A stretch of 22,958 bases of DNA from Treponema sp. (lineage in GTDB: Bacteria; Spirochaetota; Spirochaetia; Treponematales; Breznakiellaceae). Position 1 is the first letter of the stretch; every line of letters begins with the position of its first letter. The notes under the pieces are model-generated. The model was not told the DNA's origin. It ran no database searches and saw nothing but the letters and a program-made list of their open reading frames with translations. Shown here piece after piece: positions 7,607 to 14,482 of the stretch. The stretch covers positions 1-22,958 of the forward strand of contig JAITLF010000189.1 in the NCBI GenBank assembly GCA_031278025.1, in the 5' to 3' direction. The position numbers and the translations under genes are program-made.

Positions 7607-9481
7607 ATGAAGTTGGCCTATTTATTTTTTAATAAGCTGCGTAAATCGCGTACAACATACAGTATGGTCCTGTTTTGCGCCACGGCGATTTGTGTCTCAT
7701 TCGGTTCCTGTCTTACCCCGGAAAAGGCGGAAAAGCGGCTGGCGCCTATGCAATCTACCAGTGAATTCAGACTGATGGATATTGAAAAGCTGGCCGGGGA
7801 AGATCCGGTAAAAGCCCTTCATCAGATTGGAACATACCAGGTCCTCTACGGGGAGGGGAGTCCCCTGAACGAAGGCCGGGACCCGGAGCTGGCCCGGCGT
7901 ATAGCCGGACTGGAGGAAGAGGCGACTGCCAGATTAAAGGCTGCGCAGGCAAAGGCGGTTGAGGAAAAGCGCTGGGATGAGGCGGCTTCCTTTGCCCGCT
8001 CCTTGTCGAGCCTGGGTATCGCGGTGGAAAATACCGGTATGGAACCGGATTTTCTCCTGGCCGAGGCGAAAGAAAAGCTGGTTGCCGGAAACGATCTATC
8101 GGCTTTTCTGGGGGCGGTCCGGGCCCATGAATTGAAACCCCTGGAAGCGGAAGATGCCTTGCTTTTCCTGGAGCGGGCGGTGGCAGTAAAACAGCGGCGT
8201 ACTGCGGCGTTTTTTCTTGCGGCCCTTGACGCCGCCGGAAATGGTTCCGTGCCTCTTGCCCTGCGAACCTATGCCGAGGGACGGGATTCTGTTTCGGAGA
8301 TGATCAAAGGGGTAGCTACGGTCATCGTTGACCGGGGGTATCGCATAGAACGGGGTATGGGGGTTCCCGACAAGGTCCTGGGTTCCGCCTTCTTTGTGGA
8401 TGCCGCAGGATATTTGATAACCAACTACCATGTTATCGCCAGCGAAGTGGATCCCGCTTATGAAGGCTATTCCCGCATGACCATTCGCCTGGGGGATTCC
8501 ACGAGCGCTCCTATTCCCGCCCAGGTCGTGGGTTGGGACAAGGCTTTGGATCTGGCCCTGATCAAAGCGGGGATAACGCCTGAATACGTGTTTCCCGTGG
8601 TTGACCGGATCATCCCTAATGTAGGGGATACAGTCTACGCGATAGGTTCCCCCGGCGGTCTGGAAAAGACCGTTACCGCCGGTATAGTCTCCGCCTTGGG
8701 CCGTCGTTTCCTTCAGATAGGAGACGTGATTCAGATAGACGCCGCAGTGAACCATGGCAATTCCGGCGGGCCTGTGATGGATATGGCGGGCAGGCTTGTG
8801 GGCATCGTTTTCGCGGGGATTGAAAACTACCCAGGCATCAATTTTGCAGTTCCCGCCGAGCGCCTGGCCGCAGCCTTGCCCGCCATGATAGCCGGCGGCA
8901 GGGCGGAACGTCCCTGGCTCGGCCTTACGGTCAGTGAAACCGCCCAGGGAGCGGAGATCATCTATGTGGCGCCTTTTACCCCGGCGGCGGAGCGTCAAAT
9001 CCCCGAAGGCATCTGCATTATGTCCATCAACGGTGAAGCCGTAACAGCTTCCCAGGGGGCGCTGATCCCCACGCTCCAGGACGTGCTTTTTCCGGGAAGG
9101 CCTGGGGAACTGGTTGCGCTGGAAACCTCTGACGGGGTAAGGCGGGTTATGATGACCGTTGCCCGTCCGGACCTGCCCCTGGCCGCCGCCGCCAAAATGG
9201 ACACCCGGGAACGGCTTGCCGCCCCACTGTTCGGCCTTATCCTGACCCCTTCCAAGGGGGGCGCTTTTTCTTCATCCTATCTCGTTAAAAAGGTGGTCCG
9301 GGGTTCCATCGCCGACGAAGCGGGGCTTTCCGAGCAGGATCCCATTTCCATACGGGGCTTTAAGCTGCAAGAAAAGGAAGGATATGTCCTGCTGGATATA
9401 AACGTGAAAAAGCGCCGCATGGGGTATTTGGAGACATCCATGCGCCTTCCGGCTATGCTGGATTCGCCGAATACCTTATGA
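7607..9481 (+). CDS. Lipoprotein-type trypsin-like serine protease (HtrA/DegP-like)
   Basis: The product (624 residues from this start) has a basic N terminus, a hydrophobic stretch SMVLFCATAICVSF and a Cys in FGSC (residue 35) that fits a relaxed spirochaetal lipobox, so it is probably a membrane-anchored lipoprotein facing the periplasm. Residues about 40-240 form an unrecognised, mostly helical region. The protease domain follows, with the triad His275 (ITNYHV), Asp315 (LDLALI) and Ser386 (HGNSGGP), then PDZ-like sequence from about 435 (PWLGLTVSE). The extreme C terminus (about 540-624) looks like a second, degenerate PDZ. HtrA proteins degrade misfolded envelope proteins. ATGs at 7577 and 7583 also lie in frame and overlap the previous stop; 7607 gives the best signal peptide length. 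The placement after ftsH suggests a protein-quality-control unit, which is inference. Confidence 0.88.
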   Translation: MKLAYLFFNKLRKSRTTYSMVLFCATAICVSFGSCLTPEKAEKRLAPMQSTSEFRLMDIEKLAGEDPVKALHQIGTYQVLYGEGSPLNEGRDPELARRIAGLEEEATARLKAAQAKAVEEKRWDEAASFARSLSSLGIAVENTGMEPDFLLAEAKEKLVAGNDLSAFLGAVRAHELKPLEAEDALLFLERAVAVKQRRTAAFFLAALDAAGNGSVPLALRTYAEGRDSVSEMIKGVATVIVDRGYRIERGMGVPDKVLGSAFFVDAAGYLITNYHVIASEVDPAYEGYSRMTIRLGDSTSAPIPAQVVGWDKALDLALIKAGITPEYVFPVVDRIIPNVGDTVYAIGSPGGLEKTVTAGIVSALGRRFLQIGDVIQIDAAVNHGNSGGPVMDMAGRLVGIVFAGIENYPGINFAVPAERLAAALPAMIAGGRAERPWLGLTVSETAQGAEIIYVAPFTPAAERQIPEGICIMSINGEAVTASQGALIPTLQDVLFPGRPGELVALETSDGVRRVMMTVARPDLPLAAAAKMDTRERLAAPLFGLILTPSKGGAFSSSYLVKKVVRGSIADEAGLSEQDPISIRGFKLQEKEGYVLLDINVKKRRMGYLETSMRLPAMLDSPNTL

Positions 9482-9485
9482 ACGC

Positions 9486-9968
9486 TCAGGCGAGTACGGA
9501 GCGCCGCTTGCCGGTAACGGTCTCCACCCGGAGCCGGTATACCACCACCGCCCGGAGTTCGGCTTCACCATACGCAAACTCCCGGTCTTCCCCGGTCTGA
9601 TGCTTCATGAGGAGGTTAAGGGCGCTGATCTTTTCAGCCGCTTTTTCAATGAATTCCACAGTCCCCATGCCGACGATACTGGCGTAGTTAAACCCATAAT
9701 GACAGGCGCTGTCTCCCCGCGTGAGTTGATGCCCTGTATCCATCTCGAAACAAACCCGGTTGTTTTTTTTGAGGATGTCGATTTTTTTCCCTTCCCGTGC
9801 GCCGTGAAAATACAGAATCAGGGTGTCATCCTGATATTCATACCCGAAATTCAGGGGAACGACATAGGGTACGCCGTCATCCGCCATGCCCAAGCGGCAA
9901 ACCGTACATTCTCGGAGTATCTCCAACAGATTTTCGGCGCCGGTAACTTCCCGATCCTTCCTTCTCAA
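9486..9968 (-). CDS. Pyridoxamine 5'-phosphate oxidase-fold flavin protein (Nim-like)
   Basis: This 160-residue protein belongs to the PPOX/FMN-binding split-barrel group that includes NimA-type 5-nitroimidazole reductases. The recognisable parts are CRLGMADDGVPYVVPLNFGYE at about 24-44 (first strands, contacting flavin in relatives), YFHGAREGKKIDILKKNNRV at about 53-72, and VCFEMD (72-77) followed by a GHQL segment. The substrate is unknown; drug resistance should not be assumed. The start is the TTG at 9966-9968, chosen because a strong GGAGGAGG (complement of 9976-9983) sits 7 bases upstream. The gene ends only 4 bases from the stop of the convergent protease gene. It diverges from a nitroreductase gene, another flavin enzyme, across a repeat-filled gap. 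Confidence 0.85.
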   Translation of the reverse strand: MRRKDREVTGAENLLEILRECTVCRLGMADDGVPYVVPLNFGYEYQDDTLILYFHGAREGKKIDILKKNNRVCFEMDTGHQLTRGDSACHYGFNYASIVGMGTVEFIEKAAEKISALNLLMKHQTGEDREFAYGEAELRAVVVYRLRVETVTGKRRSVLA

Positions 9969-9975
9969 TTTATAT

Positions 9976-9983
9976 CCTCCTCC
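9976..9983 (-). promoter_or_regulatory. Strong Shine-Dalgarno deciding a TTG start
   Basis: The complement reads GGAGGAGG, 7 bases before TTG at 9968-9966. There is no in-frame ATG nearby that would fit the family's N terminus, so this site fixes the start of the Nim-like gene. Confidence 0.75.
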
Positions 9984-10017
9984 TTTTCAATTTATATTCT
10001 CTTCCGGAACTTCTAGC

Positions 10018-10248
10018 GGCTCCCCCGCGTATCGCGGAGATGGGTCTGCGGACGCGGGAAATGGGTCTGCGATCAAAAAACCTGGGTCTGCAATCAAGAA
10101 ACCTGGGTCTGCGATCAAAAAACCTGGGTCTGCAATCAAGAAACCTGGGTCTGCAATCAAGAAACCTGGGTCTGCGATCAAGAAACCTGGGTCTGCGATC
10201 AAGAAACCTGGGTCTGCGATCAAGAAACCTGGGTTTTGAACCGGCAGA
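10018..10248. repeat. Tandem array of 21-bp units (11 units)
   Basis: Eleven consecutive 21-bp units run without interruption. The eight units from 10060 to 10227 are nearly identical, built on GGGTCTGCGATCAAGAAA with A/G exchanges in GCGATC/GCAATC and AAG/AAA. The first unit (10018-10038) instead has GGCTCCCCCGCG-TAT-CGCGGA, the hairpin-forming type seen in copy 2, and the second is intermediate. The last is degenerate. On the + strand one frame reads a GSAIKKP heptapeptide repeat. The units directly abut with no spacers, so this is not a CRISPR array. Confidence 0.95.
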
Positions 10249-10328
10249 CCCGACCCTGAAACGGCGTTAAAGGCAAGAAGTATGCCAACAGGAGGCTCTT
10301 TCGGGAATAGGTTAATGCGCCCGCCCTG
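10245..10328. repeat. 84-bp conserved right module, copy 1
   Basis: It matches 16971-17054 without gaps in 78 of 84 positions; the last 66 bases (10263-10328) differ at only two. By eye the module can form a closing stem from GGCGTTAA (10263-10270) and TTAATGCGCC near the 3' end. That stem would enclose GGCA-AGAAGTA-TGCC and a weaker CTCTT-TCGGG-AATAG hairpin. The fold is a hand drawing and was not computed. Confidence 0.85.
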
Positions 10329-10347
10329 CCGCGCCGGATATGTCCTC

Positions 10348-10376
10348 TTGAAAAACAGCGCCGGATGCAATACGGT
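10348..10376 (+). promoter_or_regulatory. Possible promoter of the nitroreductase gene
   Basis: TTGAAA (10348-10353) and TACGGT (10371-10376) are separated by 17 bases, just downstream of the repeat element. The -35 is good and the -10 poor. GCGCCGGAT occurs twice here (10331-10339 and 10358-10366), which could be an operator pair or chance. Confidence 0.3.
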
Positions 10377-10408
10377 AGGTTTACTAAGTTTTAGGTATGG
10401 AGGTTTTT

Positions 10409-10936
10409 ATGAACAATCCGGTATTAACCGCAATCGCGGATCGCCGCAGTATCCGCGCCTATAAAGGCGAACAGCTTACCCAGGAGCAGCTTGACGCCCT
10501 TCTGAAGGCTGCACGGGAATCCCCCAGCGCCCACAATAGCCAGCCCTGGCATTTTACGGTGGTGCAGAAGACTGACATCCTCAAAGAGGTAAACGAGGAA
10601 ACGCACAAAAATATCGACAGCCTGGAGCTGCCGCCTGACATCTTCTACGGCGCTCCCACGGTGATTTTTGTGAGCTGCGATGCGGAAAGTCGTTGGGGCC
10701 GCCTGGACTGCGGCATCGCCGTGCAGAACATAGCCTTGGCCGCTCATTCCCTGGGGCTGGGAAGCGTGATTCTGGGGCTCCCCGATGCCGCCTTTACCGG
10801 TCCCCGGCAAGAGTACTTCAATCAACTCGTCAAGTTCCCCGCCGGATACCGTTTTGCGGTGGCTATAGCCATCGGCATTCCCGCCGCGTCCAGGGAAGCC
10901 CATCCCCAGGAGCCGGATCGGATCGTGTTTGTATAG
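10409..10936 (+). CDS. Nitroreductase family FMN protein
   Basis: The 175-residue product is a compact member of the nitroreductase family, which uses FMN and NAD(P)H to reduce nitro compounds, quinones or other acceptors. The FMN-contacting segments are visible: RRSIRAY (12-18), SPSAHNSQPWHF (38-49), a GAP loop (81-83) and DCGIAVQNIALAAHSLGLGS (100-119). Short members with this layout are common in anaerobes and their natural substrates are mostly unknown. The start at 10409 is preferred over the in-frame ATG at 10397 because GGAGG (10399-10403) overlaps the latter and sits 5 bases before the former. The gene diverges from a Nim-like flavin protein, and a shared role in redox defence is possible but unproven. 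The downstream hairpin at 10960-10992 probably ends its transcript. Confidence 0.9.
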   Translation: MNNPVLTAIADRRSIRAYKGEQLTQEQLDALLKAARESPSAHNSQPWHFTVVQKTDILKEVNEETHKNIDSLELPPDIFYGAPTVIFVSCDAESRWGRLDCGIAVQNIALAAHSLGLGSVILGLPDAAFTGPRQEYFNQLVKFPAGYRFAVAIAIGIPAASREAHPQEPDRIVFV

Positions 10937-10959
10937 GAGATGCCGGCTAAAGCCGCTAA

Positions 10960-10992
10960 GGGGTTTGTGGGGCAAAGAGCCCCGCAAACCCC
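10960..10992. terminator. Strong GC-rich hairpin between convergent genes
   Basis: GGGGTTTGTGGGG (10960-10972) pairs with CCCCGCAAACCCC (10980-10992) over 13 pairs, one a G-T, around a 7-base loop. It lies 24 bases after the nitroreductase stop and 100 bases from the end of the opposing glcD-like gene. No clear T-run follows on either strand, so it may be a non-canonical terminator or a dispersed hairpin. The remaining 10993-11091 shows no gene. Confidence 0.5.
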
Positions 10993-11091
10993 GATTTCGT
11001 ATGCGCCGCCCAAAGGGACAGCGCCCTCATTTTCCATCAACGCCGCCTTAACGCGGTTTATAGTGTTTTATGCGTGAAGCGCAGCAGGCTC

Positions 11092-12510
11092 TTATAAAAA
11101 TATTTTGCCCGGATTCATAATATTATTCGGATCCCAAGCGTTCTTTATGGCCCGCATCAGGCCCAGCTCTATCGGATCGATAAGCTCCTTGAGGTAGTCC
11201 CGGCGTTTTATGCCGATGCCATGTTCGCCGCTAATTTTGCCGCCGAATTTACCGGTAATGTGGTACAGCTCTTTAAGGCAAAGGTCTTCATTCCGCTTCC
11301 AGACTTCCAAGGGCATGGCCGGGTCCTTAACCAGGGTTGCGTGGAGATTGCCGTCCCCGGCATGGCCGTAACAGGGAATCCGGACTTGGTACTTCTTCCC
11401 CAACCGTTCCAGTTCCGGGATCATTTCGGGGATTCGGGAACTGGGAACCACGATGTCCTCCAGACTTTGGATAGGGCTTAATACCTTAAACGCCTCGGCA
11501 ACATTCCGGCGCACATTCCAAATCCGCTCAATGGTGTTCCGATCCTCCGCCACATAGACCTCAATGGCGCCGTTTGCTTCGCAGAGCTTTCCGATTTCAA
11601 TCAGTTCTGTTTCGATCCGGAATGCGCTGCCGCCGTCCATCTCTATGAGGAGCATGGCCCCGGCGTTCTCATAGGGGAGGCTCTCGTTAAGGTACGCGCA
11701 GCTTGTGATGACCGAAAGCTGATCCATGAACTCAATGCTGGTCGGGGTGAGTCCCGTGGAAAGGATCACCGGGACCAGGTCGATGGCGTCCTTAGGGGTT
11801 TTGAACAGGACCAGGAGATCCCCCTTGCTTGACGGATAGCCGATGAGTTTGACGATGGCTTTGGTTACGATCCCCAGGGTTCCCTCGGAACCGATGACCA
11901 GGGATTTGAGGTCATAGCCGGTTACATCCTTAACCAGCTTTCCCCCAAGCTGAACTATCTCCCCCTGGGGGGTTACCAGCTCCAGGCCGGTGATGTACCG
12001 GCCAGTTACGCCGTACTTGACCGCCTTGCCGCCCCCTGCGTTTTCCGCGATATTGCCCCCGATGACGCAGGTTTGCAGGCTCATGGGGTAACCCGCGAAA
12101 AAAAGCCCTTCGGCCTGTACCGCGTTGGCCAGATCGTTGGTTACCATCCCCGCTTCAACCACCGCGACCATGTTGGCCTTGTCCAGTTCCAAAAGGCGGT
12201 TCATCTTTTCCAGGGAGATCACGATGCCCCCGTATTCGGGAATGGCCCCTCCGGAAAGGCCGGATCCCGCGCCACGGGGGGTAATGGGTATTTTTTCCCG
12301 GTTTGCCAGGGAGACTATCCGGGCGACCTGTTCGGCAGTCTGGGGCAGGACCACCACTTCCGGGTTATGGCCGTATACCGAAGCATCGGTTTCGTCATGG
12401 GAATAGGCTTGGAGCTTTTCCACATCGGTAAACACATTGCCCTTGCCGGCAATATCCATCAATACCGTAACCAGTTCCGGCGTAACCGGATTATACATCG
12501 TGTTCGGCAT
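11092..12510 (-). CDS. GlcD-type FAD-linked 2-hydroxyacid (lactate/glycolate) dehydrogenase
   Basis: The 472-residue product is a complete FAD-binding oxidoreductase of the GlcD/D-lactate dehydrogenase group. The FAD domain shows PRGAGSGLSGG (78-88), GGNIAENAGGGKAVKYG (151-167) and TGYDLKSLVIGSEGTLGI (197-214). The C-terminal catalytic domain has the PCYGHAGDGNLHATL block with His383 and KISGEHGIG (425-433), ending DPNNIMNPGKIF. The upstream gene encodes fused electron-transfer flavoprotein subunits and ends 11 bases before this start. This matches the lactate dehydrogenase/Etf complexes of anaerobes such as Acetobacterium woodii, where lactate oxidation is coupled to NAD+ reduction by flavin-based electron confurcation. 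The substrate here (D- or L-lactate, glycolate or another) cannot be read from sequence. No separate lactate permease lies in the window. Confidence 0.9.
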   Translation of the reverse strand: MPNTMYNPVTPELVTVLMDIAGKGNVFTDVEKLQAYSHDETDASVYGHNPEVVVLPQTAEQVARIVSLANREKIPITPRGAGSGLSGGAIPEYGGIVISLEKMNRLLELDKANMVAVVEAGMVTNDLANAVQAEGLFFAGYPMSLQTCVIGGNIAENAGGGKAVKYGVTGRYITGLELVTPQGEIVQLGGKLVKDVTGYDLKSLVIGSEGTLGIVTKAIVKLIGYPSSKGDLLVLFKTPKDAIDLVPVILSTGLTPTSIEFMDQLSVITSCAYLNESLPYENAGAMLLIEMDGGSAFRIETELIEIGKLCEANGAIEVYVAEDRNTIERIWNVRRNVAEAFKVLSPIQSLEDIVVPSSRIPEMIPELERLGKKYQVRIPCYGHAGDGNLHATLVKDPAMPLEVWKRNEDLCLKELYHITGKFGGKISGEHGIGIKRRDYLKELIDPIELGLMRAIKNAWDPNNIMNPGKIFL

Positions 12511-12521
12511 CGGTCTTTCCC

Positions 12522-14420
12522 TTATCTCGCGTTAAGCCGTTTTCGCAGCCCAGGAATCACCTGAAACGCATCCCCGACGATTGCCAGGTCCGCTATTTTG
12601 TGCAGGGCCGCGTCCGGATCGGAATTAATGGACACAATGGTTTCGCTGGTTTTAATTCCCGCCAGATGCTGAATAGCGCCGGATATGCCGATGCCGATGT
12701 ACACCTTGGGGGAGATGGTTTTCCCGCTCAACCCAACCTGGTGGGGATAGGATATCCAGCCCCTATCCACCGCATCCCGGCTTGCCCCTACCGCCGCGCC
12801 CAGACTATGAGCCAGGTCCCGAATAAGGGTGAAGTTTTCGCTCTTTTTAAGGCCCCGCCCGCCGGCTATCACCAAATCCGCCTCTTCAAGCCCCATATCC
12901 CCCGCTTCATCCCGGCGGTAGCCTCTGACGAGAGTCCCGGAGGAGGGGAGGGGGGGTACGGGGATGAGCCTGATTTCCCCGGTCCGCGTTGGATCCTCGC
13001 TCAGGGGCCGGGAGGACTTGGGCCTGACCGTGGCCATCTGCGGCCGGTGATGGGGGGTTTTAATGGTGGCCATAATGTTGCCCCCAATGGCGGGCCGGGT
13101 TTGCAGGAGGTTCCCGGTCCCTTCCTCAATATCCAGTTCCGTACAGTCTGCCGTAAGGCCCGTGCGGTTCTTTATCGCCGCATAGGGCATGAGGGTTCTG
13201 CCCGTAGAGGTGGCGGCGGCAAGGAGGATGGCGGGCTTATATTCCCTGATGAGCCGTGTCAGCACGAACTCATAGGGTTCGCATACAAAGTTTTTGAGCC
13301 CCGGTCCCTGCACCGCGTACACCGCGTCGGCCCCCCGCCTGATAAGGGCCATAAGGTCTTCTTCCGGTACCCCGTCGCCGATAAGCACCGAAACCAGATG
13401 GGTTCCCAGCGTATCCGCCAGCTTCCGCCCACGGGTAAGCACTTCAAAGGAAACCCCCTTGAGCTTGCCTTCAAATTGTTCCGCCAGGGTCCATACTTCA
13501 CGGGCATCCTGCCTGGCAGGATGTCGCAATGTTACCGCGAACGAAGGCGCCCTTGTCTCTTCCGCAGGATCCTTTTTCGCTCCCCCAGGCGGTAATCCGT
13601 CCTGCGTTCCGTTTTGTGGTACTGGAAGGACCCCCTTCTTTTCGAGCAACGCCGCCATCGCGTCCACTGCGGCTTTAAGGGACATATCATCCTGGACATT
13701 CAGGATTCTGCCCTTGCGGGTAATCTTGGGAGTATCGATCGTGACTACCCTGGTGGGAGAGCCCGCGAGTCCCAGGTATTCAGGATCAAGCCGGAGCGTT
13801 TCTGCGTTCAAGACCGGAATCTGGAGGTTCCTGGAGCGGATCATGCCTTTCAGGGTGGGCAGCCGGGGGGCCGCCACTGCCTTTACCACCGTAAGGAGGC
13901 AGGGCAGGGGGACGGAAAGCACTTGATACCCCTCTTCTACCAGCCGTTCCAGATGGAGCCGCCCTTTTTCCAACGCTTCAATCCTGGACACGTAGGTGGC
14001 AAGAGGAATACCGAGCCATGCCGCAATCCCCGGCCCCACCTGAGCGGTATCCCCGTCCGTGGCCCGCTCCCCGGTGATGATAAGATCATAGCCCCCCATG
14101 CCGCAGATGGCGTGGGACAAGGTATAGGAGGTGGCGTGGGTATCGGAACCGCCGAACTTCCGGTCGGAAATAAGCGCCCCTTCGTCGCAGCCCATGGCGA
14201 TCGCCTCTTTGAGGGCCTTCATAGCCTGGGGCGGTCCCATAGAGATGACGGTTATGGTCCCGCCGTGCTGTTCTTTCAGGCGCAACGCCGCTTCCAGGGC
14301 ATAGAGATCCAGCGGATTTACCACGGTCTCGACTCCCGTGCGGATAAGGGTCCCGGTTTCCGGGTCCATTTTTACGTTGCTGCTTTCCGGTACCTGTTTA
14401 ATAGGCACAATAATCTTCAC
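12522..14420 (-). CDS. EtfB-EtfA fusion: electron transfer flavoprotein in one chain
   Basis: The 632-residue chain holds both Etf subunits. Residues 1 to about 255 are the beta subunit: MKIIVPIKQVPES at the N terminus, then TGERATDGDTAQVGPGIA (116-133), the nucleotide/flavin loop typical of beta subunits, and PRLPTLKGMIRSR (185-197). A Pro/Gly-rich linker follows (about 262-300). Residues about 305-632 are the alpha subunit, with the FAD site GGRGLKKSENF (520-530), AVGASRDAVDRGW (543-555), the QVGLSGKT...YIGIGISGAIQHLAG region (561-588) and INSDPDA (598-604). Etf passes electrons from the adjacent dehydrogenase to NAD+/ferredoxin or another acceptor. The start is the GTG at 14418-14420, 5 bases after GGAGG; the frame extends upstream to 14513 without family residues. 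No ferredoxin-like cysteine cluster is visible, unlike the EtfA of some lactate-oxidising acetogens. Confidence 0.92.
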   Translation of the reverse strand: MKIIVPIKQVPESSNVKMDPETGTLIRTGVETVVNPLDLYALEAALRLKEQHGGTITVISMGPPQAMKALKEAIAMGCDEGALISDRKFGGSDTHATSYTLSHAICGMGGYDLIITGERATDGDTAQVGPGIAAWLGIPLATYVSRIEALEKGRLHLERLVEEGYQVLSVPLPCLLTVVKAVAAPRLPTLKGMIRSRNLQIPVLNAETLRLDPEYLGLAGSPTRVVTIDTPKITRKGRILNVQDDMSLKAAVDAMAALLEKKGVLPVPQNGTQDGLPPGGAKKDPAEETRAPSFAVTLRHPARQDAREVWTLAEQFEGKLKGVSFEVLTRGRKLADTLGTHLVSVLIGDGVPEEDLMALIRRGADAVYAVQGPGLKNFVCEPYEFVLTRLIREYKPAILLAAATSTGRTLMPYAAIKNRTGLTADCTELDIEEGTGNLLQTRPAIGGNIMATIKTPHHRPQMATVRPKSSRPLSEDPTRTGEIRLIPVPPLPSSGTLVRGYRRDEAGDMGLEEADLVIAGGRGLKKSENFTLIRDLAHSLGAAVGASRDAVDRGWISYPHQVGLSGKTISPKVYIGIGISGAIQHLAGIKTSETIVSINSDPDAALHKIADLAIVGDAFQVIPGLRKRLNAR

Positions 14421-14425
14421 AATGA

Positions 14426-14430
14426 CCTCC
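14426..14430 (-). promoter_or_regulatory. Shine-Dalgarno that fixes the GTG start of the Etf fusion
   Basis: The complement reads GGAGG, 5 bases before GTG (14420-14418). It shortens the open frame by 31 codons and puts the conserved KIIVPIKQV at the N terminus, as in other EtfB proteins. Confidence 0.8.
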
Positions 14431-14482
14431 GTTGTATGAACGGGAAAGATCCGGTTCCCAACGCGTACAATGCAACAGGCGC

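Larger units (their letters stand above)
10006..10328. repeat. Composite repeat element, copy 1
   Basis: This element fills most of the 440-base divergent gap between the Nim-like gene and the nitroreductase gene. It has three parts: a left edge GGAACTTC-N4-GGCTCCCCCGCG (10006-10029), a tandem array of 21-bp units (10018-10248) and an 84-bp right module (10245-10328). The same three-part plan occurs in copy 2 at about 16816-17054. Nothing in it resembles a transposase or a known RNA gene. It is not a convincing coding region, although several frames are open because the period is a multiple of three. Confidence 0.8.

Noticed and set aside
9886..10239. + strand frame coding a GSAIKKP heptapeptide repeat protein
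   Set aside because: Its first part lies antisense to the Nim-like gene, no ribosome-binding site fits, and the frame is open only because the repeat period is a multiple of three.
10018..10248. Possible CRISPR array
   Set aside because: Units abut directly with a 21-bp period; there are no unique spacers and no cas genes in the window.
9987..10370. - strand frame through repeat copy 1 (LIADPGF repeats)
   Set aside because: It starts with a TTG lacking a Shine-Dalgarno sequence and consists almost wholly of repeat sequence; kept only as a finding about open frames.
14442..14459. GGGAA/TTCCC hairpin in the gap before the Etf fusion
   Set aside because: The stem is five pairs with no T-run; too weak to call a terminator or operator.
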